The translations under genes were made by a program, and so were the position numbers. The notes beneath the pieces are model-generated. The model did not search any database. It was not told the origin of the DNA and worked only from the letters and a program-made list of their open reading frames with translations. This document shows positions 10,847 through 20,137 of a DNA stretch of 64,000 nt, in pieces (the stretch's first letter is position 1; every line of letters begins with the position of its first letter). Source of the stretch: Phytophthora sp. 'mugwort' (Eukaryota > Oomycota > Peronosporomycetes > Peronosporales > Peronosporaceae). Location of the stretch: NCBI GenBank assembly GCA_033558025.1, contig JAUCEF010000007.1, positions 5,642,001 to 5,706,000 of the forward strand, written 5' to 3'.

Positions 10847-11186
10847 TGAGGGTTGCCAGGTTTTGGTACTGTGTACCAGTAACCGGTTAACCCGAACCGG
10901 TCCAACACGATCCCGCGATGTTTACGGTACGTTGTTTACGCAACCGATGATTAGACGAGTAGGATGATTGGACGAGTGCGGAGTGTTGGTGATTGGATGC
11001 ACCAAATGATTGGATGCAGGGCTGCATATCTATGTGGTAGACTAGGTAGTGTAAGCTCCGATAAATCAATCACTTTCGAATCTTCCTTCTTCAGCTCAAG
11101 TGGTCTTCACTCCGGTCCTCGCACCCAAGTGCAGAACTCCCTTCGCTCCGTCCAAGCTTCGCTTATCAAGATCCATACCTTTTATA
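10847..11186 (+). repeat. LTR between E and C, family 1 subtype ii
   Basis: TGAGGGTTGCC at 10847 to CCTTTTATAACA at about 11186, 340 bp. It lies in the 3' LTR position for E, but its 3' end matches the LTR of B rather than the 5' LTR of E. The canonical end plus primer-binding site is replaced at about 11184 by a sequence leading straight into family 2 gag. Confidence 0.8.
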
Positions 11187-14100
11187 ACACTTCGACTACG
11201 ACCGCCCGCATCAACAAGTTCGACGGAACTAACTTCTACACGTGGAAGTTCAAGATGCAGATGGTGCTCGAGGAGCGCGAACTGTGGGAAGTGACGAGTG
11301 GGGAAGTGAAGCTGGAGCACTGCCAGACTGCGGCGGATCAAGCGCTCTTTCGGAAGAAGTCGCGCAAGGCGCTGGCGATGATCTGTCTCGCGATGGAGGA
11401 TTCGCAGCTGCCGCTGGTTCGCTCGGCGAGTGGCGCGCATGATGCATGGTCAAGACTGGAAGGACACTTCGAGAAGAAGAGTTTGGCCAACAAGCTCTTT
11501 CTTCGTCGGCGTTTCTTCACGACGATGATGGACGAAGGTGATGATGTGCTGGAGCACATCAACAAGATCAAGACGCTGGCGGAGCAGCTCGACGCAGTGG
11601 GCGCTCCGGTCAGCGAAGACGACTTGGTGATCACGCTTTTGGGAAGTCTGAGCGAGTCGTACCAGTTCCTGATCACGGCGTTGGAGTCGAGAGCCGACTC
11701 ATTGTCGTGGGAACTCGTGACGTCTCGGCTGCTGCATGAGGACATGAAACGCAAGGAACAAGGTGGCGGTACGGACGGCACCGTGCACGGTCAAGGTCAA
11801 GCGTTCATGACAAGCGACAACAAGCGCAAGGGTCGGCAGGCGCAGAAGACTAGTGCCTGTCACTACTGTGGCGAGCACGGACATTGGATCGCCAAGTGTC
11901 CGGTGCGAATCCGCGAGAACGCGGAGCGGCAGAGGCCGCAACGAGCGAATATCGCGCAGAGTGAAGACGACTCTGGCGACTTCCTCTTCTCGGTTGGTGG
12001 TAACACGGGTGCCTCCAAGTCGAATGGAGTGTGGCTGGTCGACTCGGGTGCGACGCAGCACATGACGTACTCGAAGGAGTACATGAAGAACTACAAGAAG
12101 ATCTCTCCGGTGGACGTGCATCTCGCGGACGACGGTGTGGTTCAGGCTGTGGGGACCGGCGACATTGTGATGTCGATGAAGACCCCGTGCGGCATGAAGA
12201 AGGGTGTACTCACGAACGTGTGGCACATTCCGAAGCTGTCGCGCAACCTGTTTTCGGTTGGTCGGTTCACCAAGGACGTCGGGCCAGTTATCTTCGAGAG
12301 CGACGGGTGCTTCGCTGAAACGAAGAGTTTCAAGTGGAAGCTCGGCGCTCGTGAGGGCAAAGGACTGTTCAAGCTGTGCATGACTCCGATGATGCCTGAC
12401 GAGGCCAATGCGGCAAGTTCGAAGGATCGCCAAGGGGACACCACGTCGTACCTCTGGCACCTTCGACTTGGTCACATCGGCCATGGCGGTCTAGACGCCA
12501 TCGTCAAGAAGGACTACGGTGTTGGTATCGACATGGCGTCGGTGAAGCAGTGGGAGCTGTGCGACGGATGCTCACTCGGCAAACAAACGCGAGTGAGCTA
12601 CATGAAGTCGTCGCCGAACCGTGCGAAGCAAGTGCTGGAGGTGGTTCACAGCGATGTGTGCGGCCCCATGCAGACACCAACGGTTGGTGGCAAGCGCTAC
12701 TTCGTCACGTTCATTGACGACAAGTCGCACTTCTGTGTGGTGTACTTGCTCCGGAACAAGTCCGAGGTGGCTGCCAAATTCGCTAAGTTTGTGGCGTTTG
12801 CTGAAACTCAGACCGGCAAGCGCGTGAAAACACTCCGGAGCGACAACGGCGGCGAGTACACTTCGGGTGAGATGGCCAAGTTCTGTGCGGACCGTGGTAT
12901 CATGCAGAAGTTCACGCCGCCATACACGCCTCAGCTGAACGGAGTCGCCGAGCGCATGAACCGGACGTTGGTGGAGTGTGCGCGCTGCATGCTGGAACAT
13001 GCTGGATTGCCCAAGACGTATTGGGGTGAAGCTGTCGTAACAGCTACGTTCCTCCGTAATCGGTGTCCGACGCGTGCCATCAACCACGACAAGTCGCCGC
13101 ACCAGGTTTGGACAGGCAAGAAACCGCTGCTAGCGAACCTCAAGGTGTTCGGTTGCCACGCGTACGTGCACGTGCCGAAGGAGAAGCGCACCAAGTTTGA
13201 CGCTCGGTCGGTGCGCTGTCGGTTCCTGGGATACTCGGAGCATGAGAAAGCGTATCGTTTCAAAGAGATCAAGAGCGGTCGCGTGCTGGTGAGCCGCGAC
13301 GCGCAGTTTATGGAAGACGTCTTCGACAGTGGGAGACGTGACTACCATCAGAGGGAGGTGGTGGTCATTCAAGATGAAGAGACGACGGATCAAGATTCGT
13401 TGCAGTCGGATGAAGACGGCAAAGAAGAAGAAGACGAAGAAGCAGCGCGGGACGAAGGTTTTGAACCAGGCTGCAAGCGACACCCGCGGACGCAGTCGCT
13501 GGAAGAAGCTGTGGAAGTTCCAAGTGCCAAGCGGCAGAGTCGACACCTGACTCTGGACGAGATGTCGGCTGCGGCTCAAGAAAGTCAAGACTTCGAAGCT
13601 GCATACGTCGTGAATTCAGTGGGAGAAATGCCGACCACGTTCAAGTCGGCGATGGAATCCAGCGACGCAGTCAAGTGGAAGGAGGCGTGTGACTCGGAGG
13701 TCGAGTCGCTCCGCAAGAACGAGACGTGGATCCTCGTGCCGCTGCCAAAAGGACGCAAGACAATCGGCAACCGATGGGTGTTCCGTGTGAAGGAGAACCA
13801 GGCTGGAGAGATCGAACGGTTCAAGGCGCGACTGGTGGCCAAGGGATTTTCGCAGAAGTACGGCATCGACTACGACGAGACTTTCGCGCCAGTGGCCAAG
13901 TTCACGTCGATCAGGATCCTGCTCAGTCTGGCGGCCAAGTACAATCTCATGGTGCACCAGATGGATGTCAAGACAGCTTTCCTGAACGGTTTATTGGACG
14001 AAGACATCTACATGGCACAGCCGGACGGCTACATCGATGAAAAGCACCCGGACTATGTCTGTCAGCTCAAGCGGTCTCTTTACGGTTTGAAGCAGTCGCC

Positions 14101-15256
14101 GCGGATGTGGAACAAGACCATCGACGACCTCATGCTCAAGCTAGGGTTCAAGAAGTGCGAGTCCGACCACTGCATCTACTTCAAGCGTGACGACCAAGAC
14201 ATGATCTTCGTGGCGCTATATGTCGACGACCTGATCCTCGCAAGTAACAACGACAAGCTGCTCAGGTCGACGAAGAAGGCGCTCAGTGACCGTTTGGAGA
14301 TGAAGGACCTAGGCCACCTCAAGTACTTCCTCGGCATGGAAATCGATCAAGATATGACGACAAGGAAGGTGTCGATGCGGCAAAGCAAGTTTGCGAAAGA
14401 CATTCTGGAGAAGTTCAACATGGAGAAGAGCAACCCTGTTAAGACGCCACAGGATCCGGGCCTCAAGCTGACCAAGGCCATGTGCGAGGGCGGCTTCAAG
14501 CACGACGAGACCATGGTAAACGTGCCATACCGGAACGCTGTGGGATGCCTCATGTATCTCATGGTAGGCACACGCCCGGACCTCGCAGCAGCAGTGGGAG
14601 TTCTCAGCCAGTTTGCAGCAGACCCATGTCCGACACACTGGCAGGCGCTCAAGAGGGTCTTCAGGTACATTCAAGGCACGAAGACGCACGGCATCGAGTT
14701 TCAAGCGAGCTGCGACGACGGACCCCAAGGCTATTCAGATGCCGACTGGGCTGGAGACATCGAGTCAAGAAGAAGTACAAGTGTCTACGCGTTCATGATG
14801 AATGGCGGATGCATCAGCTGGAGGAGCAAGAAGCAGCGGACAGTGGCGCTGTCTTCGACGGAAGCTGAGTACATGGCGCTATCGGAGGCGACACAAGAGG
14901 CGGTGTGGCTCAAGGTGTTCCTGTGCGAGCTCGGCGAGATGACAAGCGATGAAGCAATCAAGATCTACGAGGACAACCAAGGCTCCATCGCGTTGGCCAA
15001 GAATCCCGAATTTCACAAACGCGTCAAGCACATCGACATTCGTTACCATTTCGTGCGCGAGAAGGTGGAAGGCGGTCAAGTGGTGCTGCAGTATGTTTCG
15101 ACAACCAACATGCTGGCGGACATCATGACGAAGCCAATCTCTGCGACGCAGTTCAATGTGCTCCGGAGCAAACTCGGCATCGAAGCGCTGAAGGCTGTCG
15201 AGCCGAGTGGGAGTGTTGTCAAGGAGACGTCTCGACCAGCTGCTGTATACCGGTAG
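10964..15256 (+). CDS. Intact Copia Gag-Pol polyprotein (element C), 1430 residues
   Basis: One uninterrupted frame. The first 75 codons lie in the family 1 LTR; family 2 Gag begins near 11200 (INKFDGTNFYTWKFKMQ). Domains in order are Gag, CCHC knuckle (CHYCGEHGHWIAKC), aspartic protease (WLVDSGATQHM), GAG-pre-integrase (LWHLRLGHIGHGG), integrase with DVCGPM, DNGGEYTS and GVAERMNRTL, RT with MDVKTAFLNG and ALYVDDLIL, and RNase H with YSDADWAGDIESRRST and SSTEAEYMALS. The last 14 codons run into the 3' LTR, and the stop is at 15254-15256. All catalytic acidic residues appear present. There is no family 2 5' LTR or primer-binding site, so replication of this copy is doubtful. Confidence 0.9.
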   Translation: MIGRVRSVGDWMHQMIGCRAAYLCGRLGSVSSDKSITFESSFFSSSGLHSGPRTQVQNSLRSVQASLIKIHTFYNTSTTTARINKFDGTNFYTWKFKMQMVLEERELWEVTSGEVKLEHCQTAADQALFRKKSRKALAMICLAMEDSQLPLVRSASGAHDAWSRLEGHFEKKSLANKLFLRRRFFTTMMDEGDDVLEHINKIKTLAEQLDAVGAPVSEDDLVITLLGSLSESYQFLITALESRADSLSWELVTSRLLHEDMKRKEQGGGTDGTVHGQGQAFMTSDNKRKGRQAQKTSACHYCGEHGHWIAKCPVRIRENAERQRPQRANIAQSEDDSGDFLFSVGGNTGASKSNGVWLVDSGATQHMTYSKEYMKNYKKISPVDVHLADDGVVQAVGTGDIVMSMKTPCGMKKGVLTNVWHIPKLSRNLFSVGRFTKDVGPVIFESDGCFAETKSFKWKLGAREGKGLFKLCMTPMMPDEANAASSKDRQGDTTSYLWHLRLGHIGHGGLDAIVKKDYGVGIDMASVKQWELCDGCSLGKQTRVSYMKSSPNRAKQVLEVVHSDVCGPMQTPTVGGKRYFVTFIDDKSHFCVVYLLRNKSEVAAKFAKFVAFAETQTGKRVKTLRSDNGGEYTSGEMAKFCADRGIMQKFTPPYTPQLNGVAERMNRTLVECARCMLEHAGLPKTYWGEAVVTATFLRNRCPTRAINHDKSPHQVWTGKKPLLANLKVFGCHAYVHVPKEKRTKFDARSVRCRFLGYSEHEKAYRFKEIKSGRVLVSRDAQFMEDVFDSGRRDYHQREVVVIQDEETTDQDSLQSDEDGKEEEDEEAARDEGFEPGCKRHPRTQSLEEAVEVPSAKRQSRHLTLDEMSAAAQESQDFEAAYVVNSVGEMPTTFKSAMESSDAVKWKEACDSEVESLRKNETWILVPLPKGRKTIGNRWVFRVKENQAGEIERFKARLVAKGFSQKYGIDYDETFAPVAKFTSIRILLSLAAKYNLMVHQMDVKTAFLNGLLDEDIYMAQPDGYIDEKHPDYVCQLKRSLYGLKQSPRMWNKTIDDLMLKLGFKKCESDHCIYFKRDDQDMIFVALYVDDLILASNNDKLLRSTKKALSDRLEMKDLGHLKYFLGMEIDQDMTTRKVSMRQSKFAKDILEKFNMEKSNPVKTPQDPGLKLTKAMCEGGFKHDETMVNVPYRNAVGCLMYLMVGTRPDLAAAVGVLSQFAADPCPTHWQALKRVFRYIQGTKTHGIEFQASCDDGPQGYSDADWAGDIESRRSTSVYAFMMNGGCISWRSKKQRTVALSSTEAEYMALSEATQEAVWLKVFLCELGEMTSDEAIKIYEDNQGSIALAKNPEFHKRVKHIDIRYHFVREKVEGGQVVLQYVSTTNMLADIMTKPISATQFNVLRSKLGIEALKAVEPSGSVVKETSRPAAVYR

Positions 15257-15561
15257 GATACCGGTATGACCTTCACTCAGTGGCCCGCAATCATCCTGTG
15301 ATTACGAGACGAAGATTACGTCACGGTGTTTATGGGACGGTGTTTACGCCACGGACTATTACGCCATGGGTGGGTACAAGATTGTGGGTACATGATGGGC
15401 TCTACGTGGCACTCCCTGATTGGCTGAAGTAACTCAGTATCCAGTAGAGAATCCAGTAAAGTGTACCCAGTAGGTAGAACTGTAGGCTTAGAGGTAGCAA
15501 GGAGTTTGCGAACTAAGGACCTAAATCAATCACTTTGCATTTTGCCATCAAGTGACCAAGC
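11187..15561 (+). mobile_element. Copia element C (family 2), 5'-truncated or chimeric
   Basis: This is a family 2 internal region plus 3' LTR, headed by a family 1 LTR. Compared with element A, the native leader (primer-binding site and about 25 N-terminal Gag codons) is missing. It is replaced by a short stretch, about 11187-11207, with no match to either family. At the right end the LTR adjoins minus-strand element F at about 15562. C is therefore either a recombinant or a 5'-truncated insertion into the end of the E LTR. Confidence 0.8.
15214..15561 (+). repeat. 3' LTR of element C (family 2 LTR)
   Basis: Starts TGTTGTCAAGGAGACG after a purine-rich GAGTGGGAG. About 348 bp long, ending around GACCAAGCCA at 15561-15563. 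It carries the stop codon of the polyprotein. The right junction is with integrase-region sequence of element F. Confidence 0.8.
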
Positions 15562-15562
15562 C

Positions 15563-17562
15563 ATTTCGTCCGACAGCCGAAAACACGCATGTGCTTCACA
15601 CTCGGCTTGGACTTGTAGACGATCTCGAACGGAGTCTTGTGCTCGATCTTGGGTGACGGCAGGCGGTTCTTCACATAGATGGCCGTCATCGCCGCCTCAG
15701 CCCAGAAACACTTGTCCAGCTTGGCGTGATGCAACATGCTGCGGCCGATCGTGACGATAGTTCGGATGGCTCGCTCTGCCGTGCCGTTGGTCTGGTGCGC
15801 GTACGGAACCGTGGTTTGCTGCTCGATGCCTTCGTCTTCGTAAAAATCCTTGAGCGAGTTGGTCGCAAACTCACGAGCTCCGTCGTGCCGCACAAACTTG
15901 ACCTTCTTGCCGGCGTCTGCACCTTCATGATGTATGTCCTGAGGCATTCTTCACTCTCCGACTTGGCACGCAGACAGAAACCCTTCATGCATCCGCTGGC
16001 TTCGTCCACGATCAGTAGCAGATGCTTGCTGCCGCCAAGCGAATTTTCCTCCATGGGTCCGCAGATATCGAAGTGGAGCAGCTCAAATGCGTCGTAGCGA
16101 CGCTTGTCACGGTTGCTTGGGAATGGTTTTTGGACCATTTTGCCTTGTTGGCAACCACGACACACACTTGGTCCACTCGACTTAGAAGGTGCTTTCGCGT
16201 CCTTGATCATCTTGGTGTCGACCATCCTGCGAAGAACCTCGACTGGAGCGTGACCCATACGCGCGTGCAAATCGACCGTCCTTCCACTTGTCGCCGCATT
16301 TGCCGATCGCTGAGGTGTGCGAAGCCAGTAGAGTCCATCCACGAGATCCGCCGTCGCCACCACTTGATTCGAGTCCTTGCGCGAAACGTGCATCTCAGTG
16401 CCGTCAAATATCACTTGGAACTTGCCATGCTTGTTTATCTGCGGCACTGAAAGCAGATTCTTGCTCATATTTGGCACGTAAAGCGCGTTCTTGATCTCGA
16501 TCTCGCGCTCGTCGCCGTTAGGCAGGACCACTCTTTCCACGATGGTCCCCACACCCTTGATGGCAGCCTTGTTGCCATCGGCCACCGAAAGTTCGCCTTC
16601 ACTTCGCTCGATCAAATTGGCGAACTTGGACTTGTCGTTGCAAATATGGTGCGTGGCACCGCTGTCGACCGCCCACATCCCGGACACATTCTTGTCCGTC
16701 GAAACTCCACATTCCAGGGAAACCGCGAACGCCACTCGATCGTAGTCGTTGTCGTAGCCGTCGCTGTCGTTTCTCCACTGGATGTTGTTGGCCCCGCGTC
16801 CACGGCCGTTGCCGCCGCGTCTTGGCCCTCGGTTCTCGTCCTTCTGCTTGGTCCAGCACTTGTCAATGATGTGCCCCAATTTCCCGCAGTACGTGCATTG
16901 GCGAGGCTCACGGTCGGTGTTGAACGCCTTGGCCGCTTCTCAGTCTTCACCGTCGCCGTCTTCTCGCCTTGTCGCTTGATGTGCTCGTTCGTGAGCACCT
17001 TCACAACGTCTTGCGACCGCAGCTCTGCATTGCACATCTCCAAGTTCAGCACGACGTTCTCGTAGCTCTTGGGGAGACTGCGCAGCAAGCAGCTCGCCAT
17101 ATCCTCGTCCTCCATCTTGGCGCCGATGCTGCTGAGCTTGGCGCTGATGTTCAGGACATCATTGCAATGATGCAACACATTGCCGCCTTCCGACATCTCC
17201 ATGCTGAAGAGCTGTCGCTTGAGGTAGATGCGACCAGCCTTCTGCGATCCACCGTACAGCGTCTTCAAGCGCGTCCACGCGACCCAGGCTTCCTCGCAGT
17301 CATCGACCACGTGATGGTAGTCAGCGTCCATGTGAAGCAACATCAGTCCGAAAGCGATGTTGCTCGACTTGACATACTCGTCCTTGGCCCGGGAGTCCGT
17401 AAAGGACGGAGACGTTTCCCGATTCACCACATGCCACGTCGACTTGGTCAGGAACACGCCGCGCATGTAGCGGTTCCACGTCGCGTAGTTGTCTCCGTTG
17501 AACTTGTCGATGGAGACCTTGGTCGAGACGTCTTGGGCAGAGGACATGGTGTTTGGGCTCAT
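15563..17562 (-). pseudogene. Copia Gag-protease-integrase with two frameshifts (element F)
   Basis: The frame starts at the ATG in the primer-binding site (17562; [10 protein letters not shown]). It is open through Gag to about 16940, where one base is missing relative to element E just before the zinc knuckle. A second frame carries the knuckle (its tail, GHIIDKCW, begins the frame near 16879), the protease [13 protein letters not shown]-pre-integrase and the first part of integrase. Near 15920 four bases are missing relative to E, and the integrase core ([13 protein letters not shown]) continues in a third frame to the junction with C. Confidence 0.85.
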
Positions 17563-17566
17563 AACC

Positions 17567-17901
17567 TGATAAAGGTGTTGAGGTCTTGAAGCGAGGCTTG
17601 GGTTGAGCGGAGGGAGTTCTGAACTTGGTGCGAGGACCGGAGTGAAGACCACTTGAGCTGAAGAAGGAAGATTCGAAAGTGATTGATTTATCGGAGCTTA
17701 CACTACCTAGTCTACCACATAGATATGCAGCCCTGCATCCAATCATTTGGTGCATCCAATCACCAACACTCCGCACTCGTCCAATCATCCTACTCGTCTA
17801 ATCATCGGTTGCGTAAACAACGTACCGTAAACATCGCGGGATCGTGTTGGACCGGTTCGGGTTAAACGGTTACTGGTACACAGTACCAAAACCCAGCAAC
17901 C
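17567..17901 (-). repeat. 5' LTR of element F (family 1, subtype i)
   Basis: 335 bp ending CCTTTATCA before the primer-binding site. The terminal TGAG is replaced at the outer end. The 3' end is of the same subtype as 6422-6761. Confidence 0.8.
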
Positions 17902-17909
17902 ATAACAAG

Positions 17910-18313
17910 TCTGTTCGGAGATACGGCACCTGGATGAAGATGACTACATAACAATATGCGGCAACGCGAGTTACGCCATCTTTCTACATAGCAATGTGCG
18001 CCAGCGCGAGATCACCCATTTGTCGTATCGGTTGCTTCTGAATCGCAGTCTGTGCAGAGATACGGCACTTGGCTAAAAATGAGAAAGATGGCTACATAAC
18101 AATATGCGGCAACGCGAGTTACGCTGTCTTTCTACATAACAATGTGCGCCAGCGCGAGATACACCCATCTGTCCTAACGGTTGCTTCTGAATCGCAGTCT
18201 GTGCAGAGATACGGCACTTGGCTGAAAATGAGGAAGATGGCTAGAACAATATGCGGCAATGCGAGTTACGCCCATCTTTCTACATAACAATGCGCGCCAG
18301 CGCGAGATACATC
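17910..18313. repeat. Tandem repeat, about 140-150 bp unit, nearly three copies
   Basis: Copies start at GAGATACGGCAC at about 17918, 18057 and 18206. Each contains ACAATATGCGGCAACGCGAG, a TTTCTACATA motif and GTGCGCCAGCGCGAGA. Periods are 139 and 149 bp. Similarity between copies is high but imperfect, with small indels. It lies exactly between the broken end of Copia F and the broken end of a Gypsy element. No coding signal is seen. Confidence 0.85.
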
Positions 18314-18429
18314 CTCAGTTAGCTAACACCCTCCTTGCGGTTCCCCGTGATTGCATCAACGACCACAGTGGTGGACACCCTGCTCACTGGGCCAACAGGT
18401 AGGGATACAGCCTCGCTGTCAGTCCCTTC

Positions 18430-18660
18430 GTTCGTGGGAGCCTCTGCTCGACCACCTTGGGTTGTGCAACGTCCGTCATCAGCATCTTCTTCATCTGTGT
18501 GAGCTGAGCCAGCTCGAAGCATAGCGTTGTGGGAGCCTCTGCTTGACCACCTTGTGTTGCGCGGCGTCCTTCGTCAGCGTCTTTCTTATCTGCGTGAGCT
18601 GAACCAGCTCGGACGCGTTGCGTTGTGGAACCTCTGGTCTACCACATTGGGTTCCAGAAA
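18430..18660. repeat. 95-96 bp tandem repeat in the Gypsy G1 linker
   Basis: GTGGGAGCCTCTGCT-like starts occur at 18434, 18529 and 18625 (periods 95 and 96). Each copy contains a GTGAGCTGARCCAGCTCG block. They lie between the protease and the truncation point. A 96 bp period would code for a 32-residue repeat; the 95 bp copy breaks the frame. Confidence 0.7.
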
Positions 18661-18795
18661 CGACTACTCGTTCGGCAGAGCCGGCGAAATGGCGTTCTCC
18701 ACGTGGCACTCGGTCCTCGTGTACATATCCGTCACGGAATGTGGAGGAGACATGACCCGCCAAAGCTCGATCCACGAGGGGTTTGTGGGTAGCAC

Positions 18796-19273
18796 CTACG
18801 GTGCGACTGCGCCAGTCGATTCACGGCTCATGCTCACAAGCCAGGGCATGCCGAGGATTAGGTCGTATCGATCATCCATGTCGAGGACAATGAACGGTTC
18901 GACCGAGTTAAAGTCGTCAAATTTGACAGTCAAAGGGAGGAGAACCTTCTGCGTCGATACAATCGAACCAATCGCTAAGCGAACAGACACATTATGACTA
19001 CTCTCAAGAGTCTTCTAAAGCTTTAGCATACAGTGTACTGTTCCTAGCAACGCTGGTTTTCGTTGCGATATTGTAGGACGCTCCTGAATCGATCAGAATG
19101 GTCATAGGTTCCTCATACCCTTTGACGCTGGCGGTGACGACCACGAGGCTTATCCGCGTAGCGGCCACCGAGAGAAACCAGAACGTTGTCTGAGGGACTT
19201 GCTCCCCCGGACGAAGAGATGGCGAAGCCACCATAGACCTGAAGAGCGGAGTCTCCCAGCATGACGTCCGCAC
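18796..19273 (-). pseudogene. Gypsy aspartic protease, frameshifted (element G1)
   Basis: Directly after the gag TAG, the same frame encodes a retropepsin with the active-site motif TILIDSGASYN. It stops at 19004. The C-terminal half of the protease, with the conserved DLILGMPWL, is in another frame (18796-18990), so a small indel lies near 19000. The usual downstream RT is absent. Confidence 0.75.
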
Positions 19274-20137
19274 CTACTGGGGGCCGTCGTTTTCCGACAA
19301 GTCGGACTCAATTACATTGAGCGACGGCGACGCCGAGGTGGGCCTGCCACGGTTGACTCGCCACGAGTTTGTCGGGCAATTGCGATGGAAGTGGCCTAAT
19401 TGGTTGCAGCCGAAGCAGCGACCACTCGCTCGTGGTCTCTCGAGGAGAGTCGAGCCGACTCGGCAGAAGAGATCTCCATGTGGGGTGGGTCCTTCAGACG
19501 AGTCTGAAGGACCAGCATGCCCCTGTGCAGAACGCACACAGCGGTCTTCCAGCAGAGCGAGGTGTACTGCCTCGTTGAAGGTCTTGGGTTGACGCTGGAA
19601 GAGCTCCGTCCGTACCGAACCCGTGCGGACACCGTCCATGAACACCGTGACCTTCACGTCCTCCGAGAGAGGAGCTCCGGCCATAGCCGCTTCCAAGGTT
19701 TGCAGTTCCATGACATAGTCTTGGAGGTAACCATTGCCTTGCTTGCATCGCAAGAACAGGGAGCGATTGGGATACGCCACACTTTTTTGCGGAGTTCTTG
19801 TTCCATGAACGACCATGGGGTGAAATACCCCGGAGACGAGGTCTCTCGAGCCATGGCCCCATGCACATGCCCGACCGCCCAGGTTGGACAGGACGAAGGC
19901 GACTTGAGATCTTGCATCATAGATCTGTCCCGCGCTCAGCGCGATCTCGATCTCGCGGATCCAGAAGACCAAGCTGTCCGACTCCTTCCCGTCGAACTTG
20001 GGAACCGTCATCTTGACCGCCTTCGTTGATCCTTGTCGCGTAGCGAAGGTAACGGACTCCCGCGCAGCGGATTGAGCTGTGCTCTGGGCTTGTGCCCGTA
20101 CTGTCGTGCGTGCAGCTTCTTGGGCCGCAGCGCTCAC
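19274..20137 (-). CDS. Gypsy Gag (element G1)
   Basis: 287 codons. The N-terminus is Ala/Gln-rich (MSAAAQEAARTTVRAQAQ). It is followed by a Gag capsid-like segment (VPKFDGKESDSLVFWIREIE, then FLRCKQGNGYLQDYVMELQ) and a single CCHC knuckle CFGCNQLGHFHRNC near residue 240. The frame ends at a TAG at 19274-19276. The protease continues immediately in the same frame, so the TAG is either a nonsense mutation or a programmed readthrough signal. Because the element is truncated, activity is unlikely. Confidence 0.8.
   Translation of the reverse strand: MSAAAQEAARTTVRAQAQSTAQSAARESVTFATRQGSTKAVKMTVPKFDGKESDSLVFWIREIEIALSAGQIYDARSQVAFVLSNLGGRACAWGHGSRDLVSGVFHPMVVHGTRTPQKSVAYPNRSLFLRCKQGNGYLQDYVMELQTLEAAMAGAPLSEDVKVTVFMDGVRTGSVRTELFQRQPKTFNEAVHLALLEDRCVRSAQGHAGPSDSSEGPTPHGDLFCRVGSTLLERPRASGRCFGCNQLGHFHRNCPTNSWRVNRGRPTSASPSLNVIESDLSENDGPQ

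Larger units (their letters stand above)
6422..11186 (+). mobile_element. Copia element E (family 1), structurally complete, coding-dead
   Basis: A 4.77 kb element with two LTRs (6422-6761 and 10847-11186), a primer-binding site at 6762, Gag-Pol, and a polypurine tract before the 3' LTR. Its Gag-Pol carries three frameshifts and a nonsense codon. The two LTRs agree over the first 280 bp but belong to different subtypes at their 3' ends, so they are unlikely to descend from one integration without recombination. No independent target-site duplication can be tested, because both LTRs are shared with neighbouring elements. Confidence 0.85.
15562..17901 (-). mobile_element. Copia element F (family 1), 5' half, broken
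   Basis: On the minus strand F has a family 1 subtype i LTR (17901-17567), a half-tRNA primer-binding site, gag, protease and part of integrase. It ends at 15562 where the C 3' LTR begins, at the integrase motif VFGCRT. The first four bases of the LTR (TGAG) are lost and replaced by non-LTR sequence. It is a close relative of B but is not the missing half of B, because the two overlap over most of their length. Confidence 0.85.

Noticed and set aside
17910..18313. Repeat array considered as CRISPR
   Set aside because: Units are 139-149 bp and similar throughout, with no short repeat and unique spacer pattern, in a eukaryotic genome.
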